This document shows, piece by piece, positions 1-11,536 of a stretch of DNA of 64,000 nucleotides. The stretch is from Linanthus parryae (Eukaryota; Streptophyta; Magnoliopsida; Ericales; Polemoniaceae): contig JALGPY010000003.1 of NCBI GenBank assembly GCA_023055425.1, forward strand, positions 73,135,491 to 73,199,490. Reading direction: 5' to 3'. Numbering within the stretch: position 1 is the first letter of the stretch; the number at the start of each line of letters is the position of its first letter. Position numbers and translations under genes: made by a program. The notes under the pieces were generated by a model. It saw nothing but the letters and a program-made list of their open reading frames with translations, had not been told where the DNA came from and made no database searches.

Positions 1-1005
1 TGCATCATCCATACATCAACCACACAATAATAAGACAATAAAGTAAACAACCACAAAATAGAAATTAAACGTGATGTGGATATGGCCTTTTCTAGACTAA
101 GATAATTCCAAGCCAATGGAATTATCTATGAACCCTAAAGCAAACACATCTCCATGCGTCTTGATCTTTTGGTTCATCCTTCATAGTCTTGTGGAATCCT
201 CCATGCTCCATCTTTTGTGGCTCCTTTTGGCTTTGGGCTTCTTTTCTCCAATCTTGGCTAACAATCTACTTTATCTAGCACTAGCTAACTTCTATACTAA
301 ATAAAATAAATCTCACAAGTTGAGAAAAAAATGGCACGCAGGCCATAAAACCCTAATTAATTATTACAATTAATTGATCAGCTCGCAGGCCGTAAAACCA
401 AACCACAAAAATTAAACATCCACATCCTAAGGCCATATCCAATCACCATGCGAATTGCACATAAACAGTTAAAATCCAATTTTCACGCGCTTGGTCAATT
501 TTAATTGATTTTAGGATTTCTAGGGTTAAAACGGTCCATGGGCCCAACAATCAAATTGTCCGGGCCCAAAAAGATGAACCACAAGGCCCTAGGGCCGGCC
601 CGGCCCATAACCCACGCGGCTAGGCCGCGGGCTAGGGCCGCCCGGCCCCTAGGGCGGCCAAACTTGGGCGGCAAGCAAGAGGGGCGGTCCCCTAGGGGGG
701 CCGAACCTCCATAGGGAGTTGTTTCCAAAACAACTCCCTTGCTTGGTGCCCAAGTTTGGTTGTTTCCTTGTATGGAAAGAACTCCTTCTTCCCCAAGGAT
801 GCCCAAACCCTAGATCTAAGATCCTAAAATTTCTCAAACTCACTAATTCATGCATCCAATGCAAAAATTAGATCTTGTTATGAAAGTTTATTGACAAATT
901 GCATCCCATGCTTGATTTGTCTTGTTTTACGCGATAAACAATCAATTTAAGGTGTAAAACAACTAAAACGTAACACATAAACCACGTTTATGCTCTACGA
1001 CCTGT
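1..1005 (-). other. Leader (5' untranslated internal region) of Angela-like element H, partial
   Basis: This is the internal region immediately downstream (on the minus strand) of H's primer binding site. It aligns by eye with the leader of complete element C at 12365-14026, including the GC-rich block around 560-715 and the paired GCTCGCAGGCCGTAAAAC-type motif near 380-400. A perfect 11-bp inverted repeat at 714-738 (GGGAGTTGTTT / AAACAACTCCC, 3-nt loop) lies here. H's gag and everything after it lie to the left of the window. No protein is encoded in this stretch; short ORFs across the GC-rich part are chance. Confidence 0.8.
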
Positions 1006-1018
1006 GGCTCTGATACCA
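1006..1018 (-). promoter_or_regulatory. Primer binding site of element H (initiator tRNA-Met type)
   Basis: Read on the minus strand this is TGGTATCAGAGCC, the usual plant copia PBS complementary to the 3' end of initiator tRNA-Met. It lies one base inside the LTR that begins at 1020, which fixes that LTR as the 5' LTR of a minus-strand element. Confidence 0.9.
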
Positions 1019-1019
1019 C

Positions 1020-2584
1020 TGTAGGGTTTTGATTCATGGATTGCACAACGGAAGCATAAACAAACATAAAACCATGCAAAACCCTCCAAGGATCACAAGT
1101 CAAGAGACATAACGATGGTAAGGGTTAGAAATCATAAACACACCTTTGGGTTCTCCTTGATGTCTTCAAACGCGAATAGTGTCACGTCTCTACGGTTGAT
1201 CCACGCCTAGAGGTGAGATCTAGATCCTCCAAATCCATGTGCTAGCTAGGATGAATGGAGGAGGAAGAAGGAATCGCCAACAATGGAGTGCCAAGAGGTG
1301 GGGCGGCTCCCTTTAGGCCGACGGGTAGGGGGAGGCGGTCCCAAGGGGGTTCGGCCCTTGCTTGGGACTTGCTCTCTCCTTGATTTGTTTCTCTCCTTAC
1401 TTCTATCAAATAGATGTGTATGTTCGTAGAGAGAAAAATAAGCTTGGAGTGTTCTTTATATAGTCCAACAACTCCTTGTCCTACTACATAAAGAACCCCT
1501 CCTAATCCTACTCAAGTTCGGATTAGTCCCTTTTGCAAAATAGTCCTTATCATGTCAATACATGGATTAGTTCTATTTGAAAATTAATCCTAATCATGTC
1601 TCTACATGAATTAGGCCACCTTGGCAAATCCTAATCATGTCTATACATGGATTAGTCCAACTTTCATATTAGTCCTACTAAGTTAGCAAGTTGTTGCGAT
1701 TTGATCCTTCTAATTAATTAATCATATTAATTAATTATTTCCCAAGTCTAGTTCACCCCTATATGGCGTGTGACCCCATAGGTTCTATTTAGTTGGTAGT
1801 AACAATTTACTAATATGGAGCGGCCTCTAGCAAGACATCCATTCTAGCCAACAAATTGAATAGTCATCATGACAAACCTTGTGCAAGTAATTGTCTCATC
1901 CCTTTGTCTCAATATCCGGATTGGACACGAGACATACAAGTCACACTCGTATATCCAATCCATAGTTTCTCGATCCTTGGAATAGCCTTATTCGTGCAAA
2001 TAACATCAATATCCCATATTGATTTATTTGAGTCTGGCCAGACATTTTATAAGCACTATCCCTCGAGTGGCCTAGGATATTTGCTCCCGTTATGTGGGAG
2101 GGACAAATTCTATCTACGTCCACTACGATCTCTAAGCTTGCTTCTTATTGTATCCAGTACACGCCTTTATAACTACCCAGTTACGGTGTAGCGTTTGACG
2201 CTACCAAAATCACAATAATCCACAACTAGAATATCTAGTGACTTCAAGTCTAAGGATGACAATACCATTGCACCGCGAGAAGCGCTTGTGACTTAACATA
2301 ACGTGTATGTAGCCTTCTCGGAGATGGGTCAATCCAGTATGCCATTACTCCTAATGCATACCCATGTGTTGGATCATGATATCTCCATATCAATCCAACC
2401 CCATACTAGTCTATAGATGATTGTCCTATTTAATCATTATAATTGACTAGGGATATTTAAGAATATAACACTTATATTCTAAGGACTTCATTCATGTTAA
2501 CATATCTCTATATCGATAACATAATGAATCGTAAATCCATAAATGTCACAATTAATTGATTGCCTCTAGGGCACAATTCCAACA
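1020..2584 (-). repeat. 5' LTR of Angela-like copia element H
   Basis: The LTR is bounded by TGTAGGG and CCAACA and is 1565 bp, longer than the roughly 1310-1440 bp of the other Angela-like LTRs here. The extra length includes three copies of a 22-bp unit at about 1549-1655. A TATA-type box (TTATATA, minus strand) lies near 1456-1462. Two palindromes found in sister LTRs are present: GTAGCGTTTGACGCTAC at 2188-2204 and GTCTGGCCAGAC at 2032-2043. The 5 bp after the LTR (TAAAG, 2585-2589) continue directly into element E pol, so H is inserted in E. The matching duplication would lie left of the window. Confidence 0.88.
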
Positions 2585-3068
2585 TAAAGAAGCAAGTGGG
2601 AGGATTGTAGAACTTGAAGAAGTTCAAGAACCACAAAGCATTGATCTTACTATGGAACATGAACAGGAACCAGAAGAGGTTGTGGAGCAGCCTGTGTAAG
2701 TGACACAAGAACTTCGTAGATCTAGTAGAGTGCGCCAGGAGCCAGAGAGGTATGGACTTCTCGTGAATGAGTCTGGTGACATGTTGCTCATAGATGATGA
2801 GCCTACTACCTATGGAGAGGCCATAAAAGGGTCGGGATCTCAGAAGTGTCTTGAAGCCATGAGATCGGAGATGGAATCCATGTATACGAACAAAGTATGG
2901 ACTTTGGTGGAACCACCCGAAGGGGCTCGGCCCATAGTGTGCAAGTGGGTCTTGAAGAAGAAGATTGATATGGATGGTAATGTGATTACCTACAAGGTCA
3001 GATTTGTGGCTAAATGATTCAGACAGATTCATGGTATAGACTATGATGATACCTTTTCACCAGTCGCT
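2585..3068 (+). pseudogene. Element E, pol fragment: end of integrase spacer and start of reverse transcriptase
   Basis: The sequence matches D (4350-4835) and C (9720-10190) and covers the linker after integrase plus the RT amino-terminal segment (LEAMRSEMESMYTNKVWTLV, then CKWVLKKKIDMDGNVITYK). At least two in-frame stops are visible, TAA at 2697-2699 and TGA at 3015-3017, so it is not functional. It ends abruptly after a motif equivalent to TFSPVA, where an unrelated 0.7-kb segment begins. Its continuation, the RT catalytic region onward, resumes at 16021 with about 100 residues missing between the two parts. Confidence 0.82.
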
Positions 3069-3789
3069 GATAACTCTCTATTAGAGTTATATTTCTTGCA
3101 CATTTTATAACGTTTTGCGTATTTTCCGGGTTGATAATCTTAGTTTTACACTATGAATGTTGAGGAAACATAAAAGAATGAGGTTTATGCACTTTATTGT
3201 TAGTCCGGGCATTTCGATGTTATTTGTTAAATATAATCGCTTGGTATGGTTGTTCATGTTGTCTTGATAGGAACGGATGCTAAACGATTGCTATGAGGCA
3301 TAAAACGAACTTCGGAAACAAAGCAAGCTCAAGAGGAAGCAAGGGAAGCAAAGTTGGATGAGCAAAAGTGATCAAGCTTCACTATTTTAAAGACATCTTG
3401 AGTTCTACAATTAACTTTGGAGTGAAACTAGTGGGATATGAAATTAGACTCAAAGAGCTTTCCACCGGTAGGGAGCTAAATCGGAGATCAAACGAAGAAG
3501 TTAAGGCCCGTCGAAGTTGGAGTCAAAAAGTTGTTAGTGAGCAGACACTCTGTTGGTCGTACGACTAGTCAGAGTGGTCCTACGACCAGTCAGAGTGGTC
3601 CTACGACCAGTCTGCTCACCAGCACGCAAATTTTGGGTTTTAATGCAGTTATTGGATAGTTTTTGACGGGGATTTCACTAGAGGGGTCTAATATTCAACC
3701 TATGGGACCACTCTAAGGATGATTCACATATCTTTGGGAAAATAAGACGCAAGGAGAAGAGGAGGACGAAGGAGAGACGAAGACAAAGG
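3069..3789. other. Unidentified 0.7-kb fragment between two copia remnants
   Basis: This segment matches none of the Angela-like or SIRE-like copies in the window. It begins with a short inverted repeat (AACTCT / AGAGTT around 3071-3087) and carries a 21-bp tandem repeat at 3554-3612. No long ORF or recognisable protein motif was found. TGATAACTC at the left edge could be the start of an LTR of another family, but no matching right end or target duplication is visible, so its class is open. The right boundary is approximate, set where integrase homology of D starts. Confidence 0.4.
3554..3612 (+). repeat. 21-bp tandem repeat, about 2.8 copies
   Basis: Three consecutive units begin at 3554, 3575 and 3596, each reading TGGTC(C/G)TACGAC(C/T)AGTCAGAG; the third is cut short. 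The run lies in the unidentified fragment and is too short and too regular to be a CRISPR array, with no spacers. Confidence 0.8.
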
Positions 3790-6138
3790 TCCAAATACGA
3801 ATCCTTTGAAAGGTTCAAAGAATTCAAGAGAGAAGTAGAGAAACAACTTGGCAAAAGTATCAAGGCTCTACAATCGGATCGTGGAGGAGAGTACTTGAGC
3901 CAAGAGTATGACGACTATCTTAGAGAGTGTGGGATCGTGTCCCAACTCACTCCACCCGGAACGCCACAATTGAATGGTGTGTCCGAGAGGAGGAATCGAA
4001 CACTATTGGATATGGTTCGATCTATGATGTGTCAAACCGATCTTCCATTATTATTTTGGGGCTATGCTCTGTTAAGTGCAGCTTTCACCATTAACCTTGT
4101 TCCATCTAAATCAGTCATGAAGACACCACATGAGATGTGGAGTGGGAGGCGTCCCACGCTGTCGTTCATGAAGATTTGGGGCTGCGATGTCTATGTAAAA
4201 CGTTTACAATCAGACAAGCTAGGGCCAAAGTCGGATAAGTGTAAATTTGTGGGGTACCCTAAGGAAACTAAGGGCTACTACTTCTACAATCCAATCGAGA
4301 ACAAAGTGTTTGTTGCTCGGACCGGCGTGTTTCTAGAAAGAGAGATTGTCTCTAAAGAAGCAAGTGGGAGGAATGTAGAACTTGAAGAGATTCAAGAACC
4401 ACAAATCACTGAACCGATTATGGAACATGAACAGGAACCACAAACAGTTGTGGAACAACCTGTTCAGGTAACACAAGAGCTTCGTAGATCTAGTAGAGTG
4501 CGCCAGGAACCCGAGAGGTATGGACTTCTCGTGACCGATTCCGGTGACACGATGCTCATAGATGATGAGCCTACTACCTATGAAGAGTACATGAAAGGGC
4601 CAAACTCTGAGAAGTGGCTAGAAGCCATGAGGTTCGAGATGGAATCCATGTATACCAACAAAGTATGGACTTTGGTGGAACCACCCGAAGGGGCGCTGCC
4701 CATAGGGTGCAAATGGGTCTTCAAGAAGAAGATCGACATGGATGGTAATGTGATTACCTATAAGGGACGATTGGTGGCTAGAGGATTCAGACAGATTCAT
4801 GGTATTGACTATGATGAAACCTTTTCACCATTCGCTATGACCAAATCCATCCGAATCCTGCTTGCAATTGCAGCATACTACGACTATGAGATTAGGCAGA
4901 TGGATGTCAAAACAGCATTCCTCGATGGGAATCTCCTCGAGGACGTGTATATGATACATCCAGAGGGTTTCGAAGATCCAAAGCAAGCCAAACAAATTAT
5001 GTAAGCTGCAACGATCCATTTATGGATTGAAGCAAACTTCTAGGATTTGGAATCGACGTTTTGATGAAGTAGTCAAAGAGTTTGGCTTATCACAAACGAA
5101 GATGAGTCTTGTGTCTACAAGAAGGTTAGTGGGAGCTCTGTAGATTTTCTGGTGTTGTATGTAGATGACATACTACTCATTGGAAACGACGTTCCCATGC
5201 TGCAATCTGTTAAAGATTGGCTAGGAAAGTGTTTCTCAATGAAGGACTTAGGGGAAGCAGCCTATATACTCGGTATAAAGATCTATAGAGATAGATCTAA
5301 GAGACTGCTAGGCCTAAGTCAATGTACATATATTGACAAGGTGTTGAAACGGTTCAACATGCAAGATTCCAAGAAGGGATTCTTGCCCATGTCACATGGA
5401 ATCACTCTTTCGAAAAGTGGTTGTCCTTCCAATTAGATTGAGAAGGAACGCATGATTAGAATTCCCTATGCGTCGGCCATATGATCTATCATGTGCGCAT
5501 TGTTATGTACTAGACCAGATGTGTCATATGCCTTGAGCATGACAAGCAGATACCAATCCAATCCAGGTGAGAGTAACTGGATTGCAGTCAAGAACATCCT
5601 AAAGTACTTAAGAAGAACTATATTCTTTCTTGATATTTGGCGGTGAGGAAGAGTTGCGTGTAAGGGGTTACACGGATGCATGCTTCCAAACCGACAGAGA
5701 TGACTTTTGATCACAATCGGGATATGTGGTTTGCCTGAATGGAGAAGCGGTGAGCTGGAAGAGTTCCAAGCAAGAGACGGTAGCTGATTCTACAATAGAG
5801 GCTGAGTACATTGCTGAAATGGCGCAGAAAAGGAAGCTGTTTGGATCAGAAAATTTGTTTCTGAAATTGGTGTGGTTCCTAGCATTGCGGATCCAGTTGA
5901 GTTGTACTGTGACAACACTGGGGCGATCGCGCAATCAAAGGAGCCGCGATCACACCAGAAATCCAAGCACGTGCTCAGGAAGTTTCATCTTATTCGAGAT
6001 ATTATCGATAGAGGAGACGTTCGGATATGCAAGATTCCTACATATGAGAATCTGTCACATCCACTTACAAAGCCGCTTGTTCAGTGGAAGCATGAAGGGC
6101 ACACTAGGAGAAATTGCATACGAGATGCGTCAGATTAG
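3790..6138 (+). pseudogene. Element D pol remnant: integrase core, reverse transcriptase, RNase H
   Basis: Angela/BARE-1-like copia pol lacking gag, protease and the integrase amino terminus. Visible in order: the integrase core with SDRGGEY (about 3870) and the glutamate in VSERRN (about 3985); the RT fingers (MDVKTAFLDG, about 4900); the RT catalytic YVDD at about 5159; and copia-type RNase H (DNTGAIAQSK, about 5908). The longest open stretch is 3895-5004. A one-base insertion near 4998 breaks the frame. TGA at 5482-5484, a stop near 5436 and TGA near 5709 give further breaks. The normal carboxy end (RDASDWL) is cut by TAG at 6136-6138, just before the polypurine tract. Element C shares two of these lesions. 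Confidence 0.88.
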
Positions 6139-6145
6139 CTCTAGT

Positions 6146-6158
6146 GCAAGTGGGAGAC
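6146..6158 (+). promoter_or_regulatory. Polypurine tract of element D
   Basis: GCAAGTGGGAGAC immediately precedes the TG of the 3' LTR. The same tract stands at the equivalent place in C, E and G. It is the expected primer site for plus-strand DNA synthesis. Confidence 0.85.
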
Positions 6159-6974
6159 TGTTCGAATAGATTCCCTGGAGGCAATCTAGTTTAGTATGAA
6201 TTTATTTTGGCTAGAACATTCATTGTATTATTTATTGGATATTTAATATAATGATGTCTTTAGATTTACAATTGTGTTGTTTATCTTAAATATCCCTAGT
6301 CCATTATAATGATTAATTGGAAAAAAATCTATAGACTAGTATGGGGTCTGATTGATATGGAGATATCATAATCCAACAAATAGGTGTGCATTAGGGGTAA
6401 TGACGCACTGGATTGACCCATCTCCGAGAAGGATACATACACGTTATGTAAAGTCACAAGCGCTTCTCGTGGTGACAACGGTATTGTCATCCTTAGACTT
6501 AAAGTCACTATATTATCTAGTTGTGGATTATTGTGATTTCGGTAGCGTCAAACGCTACACCGTAACTGGGTAGCTATAAAGGCCTGTACCGGATACAATA
6601 AGAAGCAAGCTTAGAATTCGTAGTGGACGTAGATAGAATTTGTCCCTCCACATAACGGCAGAAAATATCCGGGGCCACTCGAGGGATAGTTCTTATGGAA
6701 TGTCTGGCCAGACTCAAATAAATAAATAAAGTATATTGCTGTTATTTGCACGAATAAGGCTATTCCCAGGATCGATAAACTATGAATTGGATATACGAGT
6801 GTGACTCGTATGTCTCGTGTCCAATCCGGATATAGAGACAAAGGGATGTGACAATTACTTGCACAAGGTTTGTCAGATGACTATTCTATTAGTTGGCTAG
6901 AATGAATGTCTTGCTAAAGACCGCTTCATATTAGAAAATTATTGCTACCAACTAGATAGAACCTATGGGGTCAC
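6159..6974 (+). repeat. 3' LTR of element D, left part (U3)
   Basis: The LTR starts TGTTCGAATAG directly after the polypurine tract. It contains the conserved palindrome GTAGCGTCAAACGCTAC (6542-6558) and a GTCTGGCCAGAC palindrome near 6701. It is interrupted at 6974 by element C and resumes at 15412. The last five bases, GTCAC at 6970-6974, are repeated at 15412-15416 as C's target-site duplication. Confidence 0.9.
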
Positions 6975-8401
6975 TGTAGGGTTTTGATCATGGATACGCA
7001 ACGGAAAAACATAATTTATCCATGCAATACCCTCCAAGGATCACAGGACAAGAGACATAACGATGGTAAGGGAAGAAATCAAGTTACACACCTTAGGGTT
7101 TCCCCTGTGATGACTTGTAACCTGAATTGTGTCACGTCTCTATAGTTCATCCACGCCTAGAGTTGAGATCTAGATCTTCCTTTTCCTTTTGTGCTAGCTA
7201 GGAATGGAGGAAGAGGAAGAAGAAATCACGCAACACGAGGCAACAAGGAGGCGGCGTCCTCCTTGGTGGCCGACGGGATAGGGGCGGCGGCAAGGGAGGC
7301 GTTCAGCCTTCCTTGCTTTCTTGCACTCTCTCCTTTTGTTCTCTCCCACTCAAGTTATGAACTAAAGTCTCATAAGTGTGAGAAGGAAGGAAGGAGCATC
7401 CTTTATATAGTCCAACAAATCCTTGCCAACTACCTAAAGGACCTATTCTAGTCCTACTAGAATTCGGTTTAGTACATTCCTTGCAAATTAGTCCTACTAA
7501 GTTTGCAAGGTGTTGCAAAGTGATCCTTCTAATTAATTAATAATATTAATTAATTCCCAAATCTAGTTCAACTCTATATAGCGTGTGACCCCATAGGTTC
7601 TATGTAGTTGGTAGCAACAATTTGCTAATATGGAGCGGTTTCTAGCAAAACATCCATTCTAGCTAACTAATAGAATAGTCACCCGACAAACCTTGTACAA
7701 GTAATTGTCTCATCCCATTTTCTCTATATCCGGATTGGACACGAGACATACAAGTCACACTCGTATATCCAATCCATAGTTTCTCGATTCATGGGAATAG
7801 CCTTATTCGTGCAAATAACACCAATATCCAATATTGATTTATTTGAGTCTGGCCAGACATTCTATAAGCACTATCCCTCGAGTGGCCTTGGATATTTGCT
7901 CCTGTTATGGTGGAGGGACAAATTCTATCTGCTTCCACTACGATCTCTAAGCTTGCTTCTTATTGTATCCGGTACACGCCTTTATAACTACCCAGTTACG
8001 GTGTAGCGTTTGACGCTACCAAAATCACAATAATCCACAACTAGAATATCTAGCGACTTCATGTCTTAGGATGACAATACCATTGCACCACGAGAAGCAC
8101 TTGTGACTTAACATAACGTGTATGTAGCCTTCTCGGAGATAGGTCAATCCAATGCGCCATTACCCTTAATGCACACCCCTTTGTTGGATCATGATATCCC
8201 CATATCAATCCAACCCCATACTAGTCTATAGATGATTTTCCTATTAATCATTATACTGGACTAGGGATATTTAAGATAAACAACACAATTGCAAATCTAA
8301 GGACTTCATTATATTAAATATCCAATAAATAATACAATGAATGCTATAGCCAAAATAAATTCATACTAAACTAGATTGCCTCTAGGGCATCTATTCCAAC
8401 A
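6975..8401 (-). repeat. 3' LTR of element C
   Basis: 1427 bp, from TGTAGGG to CCAACA. It contains the conserved palindrome GTAGCGTTTGACGCTAC at 8003-8019 and a TATA-type box (TTATATA on the plus strand at about 7403-7409, read on minus as TATATAA). Confidence 0.92.
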
Positions 8402-8414
8402 GTCTCCCACTTGC
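8402..8414 (-). promoter_or_regulatory. Polypurine tract of element C
   Basis: On the minus strand this is GCAAGTGGGAGAC, next to the LTR boundary at 8401/8402, identical to the tract in D. Confidence 0.85.
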
Positions 8415-8415
8415 A

Positions 8416-11400
8416 CTAGAGCCAATCTGACGCATCTCGTATGCCCATGCTCCTAGTGTGCCCTTCATGCTTCCACTGCACAAGCTGCTTGTAAGTGGAT
8501 CTGACAGATTCTCATATGTAGGAATCTTGCATATCTGAACGTCTCCTCTATCGATAATATCTCGAATAAGATGGAACTTCCTAAGCACGTGTTTGGATTT
8601 CTGGTGTGACCTGGGCTTCTTTGATTGCGCGATCGCCCCAGTGCTGTCACACTACAACTCAACTGGATCCCCAATGCTAGGAACCACACCAAGTTCATAA
8701 ACAAACTTTCTGATCCAAACAACTTCCTTTGCTGCGCCATTTGCAGCAATGTACTCAGCCGCTGTTGTAGAATTAGCTACCGTCTCTTGCTTGGAACTCT
8801 TCCAGCTCACCGCTGCTCCATTCAGGCAAAACACATATCCCGATTGTGATCTAAAGTCATCTCTGTCGGTTTGGAAGCTTGCATCCGTGTAACCCCTTAC
8901 ACGCAACTCTTCCTCGCCGCCAAATATCAAGAAAGCATCTTTAGTTCTTCTTAAGTACTTTAGGATGTTCTTGACTGCAATCCAGTTACTCCTACCTGGA
9001 TTGGATTGGTATCTGCTTGTCATGCTCAAGGCATATGACACATCTGGTCTAGTACATAACAATGCGTACATGATAGATCATATGGCCGACGCATAGGGAA
9101 TTCTAATCATGCGTTCCTTCTCAATCTCATTGGAAGGACAACCACTTTTCGAAAGAGTGATTCCATATGACATGGGCAAGAATCCCTTCTTGGAATCTTG
9201 CATGTTGACCTACTTCATTACCTTGTCAATATATGTACTCTGACTTAGGCCTAGCAGTCTCTTAGATCTATCTCGATAGAACTTTATACCCAGTATATAG
9301 GCTGCTTCCCCTAAGTCCTTCATTGAGAAACACTTTCCTAGCCAATCTTTAACAGATTGCAGCATGGGAACGTCGTTTCCAATGAGTAGTATGTCATCTA
9401 CATACAACACCAGAAAAGCTACAGAGCTCCCACTAACCTTCTTGTAGACACAAGACTCATCTTCGTTTCTGATAAGCCAAACTCTTTGACTACTTCATCA
9501 AAACGTCGATTCCAACTCCTAGAAGTTTGCTTCAATCCATAAATGAATCGTTGCAGCTTACATAATTTGTTTGGCTTGCTTTGGATCTTCGAAACCCTCT
9601 GGCTGTATCATATACACGTCCTCGAGGAGATTCCCATCGAGGAATGCTGTTTTGACATCCATCTGCCAAATCTCATAGTCGTAGTATGCTGCAATTGCAA
9701 GCAGGATTCGGATGGATTTGGTCATAGCGAATGGTGAAAAGGTTTCATCATAGTCAATACCATGAATCTGTCTGAATCCTCTAGCCACCAATCGTCCCTT
9801 ATAGGTAATCACATTACCATCCATGTCGATCTTCTTCTTGAAGACCCACTTGCACCCTATGGGCCGCGCCCCTTCGGGTGGTTCCACCAAAGTCCATACT
9901 TTGTTGGTATACATGGATTCCATCTCGGACCTCATGGCTTCTAGCCACTTCTCAGAGTTTGGCCCTTTCATGTCCTCTTCATAGGTAGTAGGCTCATCAT
10001 CTATGAGCATCGTGTCACCGGAATCGGTCACGAGAAGTCCATACCTCTCGGGTTCCTGGCGCACTCTACTAGATCTACGAAGCTCTTGTGTTAGCTGAAC
10101 AGGCTGTTCCACAACTGTTTGTGGTTCCTGTTCATGTTCCATAATCGATACAGTGATTTGTGGTTCTTGAATCTCTTCAAGTTCTACATTCCTCCCACTT
10201 GCTTCTTAAGTGACAAACTCTCTTTCTAGAAACACGCCGGTCCGAGCAACAAACACTTTGTTCTCGATTGGATTGTAGAAGTAGTAGCCCTTAGTTTCCT
10301 TAGGGTACCCCACAAATTTACACTTATCCGACTTTGGCCCTAGCTTGTCTGATTGTAAACGTTTTACATAGACATCGTAGCCCCAAATCTTCATGAACGA
10401 CAGCGTGGGACGCCTCCCACTCCACATCTCATGTGGTGTTTTCATGACTGATATAGATGGAACATGGTTAATGGTGAAAGGTGCACTTAATAGAGCGTAG
10501 CCCCAAAATGATAATGGAAGATCAGTTTGACACATCATAGATAGAACCATATCCAATAGGGTTCAATTCCTCCTCTCGAACACGCCATTCCATTGTGGCG
10601 TTCCGGGTGGAGTGAGTTGGGACACGATCCCACACTCTCTAACATAGTCGTAAAAATCTTGGCTTAAGTATTCTCCTCCACGATCCGATCGTAGAGCCTT
10701 GATACTTTTGCAAAGTTGCTTCTCTACTTCACTTTTGAATTCTTTGAACATTTCAAAGGATTCAGATTTGTCCCTCATAAGGTACACAAATCCATATCTA
10801 CTGTAATCATCAGTAAATGTAATGAAGTAGACGTAACTATCCCTGGCAGGCGTGGCAAATGGCCCACACACATCAATATGTATGAGTGCCAATTGCTCAC
10901 TAGTCCTCTCACCTTTCTTATTGAAAGGGGACTTTTTCATTTTTCCCAATAAACAAGCCTCACATGTCTCATATGATTCAAAATCAAATGAGTCTAGTAG
11001 TCCATCCTTATGGAGTCTAGATACACGCTTCTCGTTTATGTGGCCAAAACGACAATGCCATAAGTAAGCAGGATATAAATCATGTATTTTAATCCTTTTG
11101 GTATTAATGTTGTAGACATGATTGCTTAGATCAAGGACATACAGTCCATTAAATAATTGCGCACTACAATAGTGAATATTATTAAAATAAAAGGAACAAT
11201 AATTATTCTTTATTGAAATAATAAAACCTTCCTTGTCCAAACAAGAAATAGAAATAATGTTTCTGCTCATTGCAAGCACAAAATAGCAATTATTTAATTC
11301 TAAAACTAATCCTGAAGGTAGAGATAGCGCGCACACACCTGCGACAACTCAGCAACTTTTGCTCCATTCCCAACGCGCAGATCTATCTCCCCTTTAGCCA

Positions 11401-11536
11401 ATCTTCTACTTCTCTTTAGATCCTGCACATTTCGACAAATGTGAGATCCACATCCAGTATCTAATATCCATGATGTAGAGACAGTTAAATTGACATCTAC
11501 AATAAAAATACCTGGTGGTGGTGGAATCACTATTCC
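8416..11536 (-). pseudogene. Element C pol: protease, integrase, reverse transcriptase, RNase H
   Basis: Domains in order on the minus strand: aspartic protease with WILDTGCGSHIC (active-site DTG about 11453-11461); GAG-pre-integrase zinc region (LWHCRFGH then CEACLLGK) within the open stretch 10563-11336; integrase core with HIDVCGP, RSDRGGEY and GVFERRN; RT in 9558-10142 with MDVKTAFLDG, then YVDD near 9404; RNase H 8652-9071 and beyond. By homology the ORF ends with RDASDWL and TAG at 8416-8418. Breaks include a frameshift after protease, TGA after ERRN near 10562, a one-base insertion near 9560, TGA at 9078-9080 and a one-base loss near 8482. The last insertion and the TGA at 9078-9080 are shared with D. 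Confidence 0.88.

Noticed and set aside
505..864. Overlapping ORFs in the GC-rich leader (also 13519-13885)
   Set aside because: The leader is non-coding in this lineage; ORFs arise from high GC content on both strands and differ between H and C.
1856..2191. 111-codon ORF, repeated in similar form at 7791-8006 and elsewhere
   Set aside because: It lies in the U3 part of Angela-like LTRs and recurs only because the LTR does; frames are not preserved between copies.
3546..3620. Short regular repeats considered as a CRISPR-like array
   Set aside because: Units are contiguous without spacers and the genome is plant; it is a plain tandem repeat.
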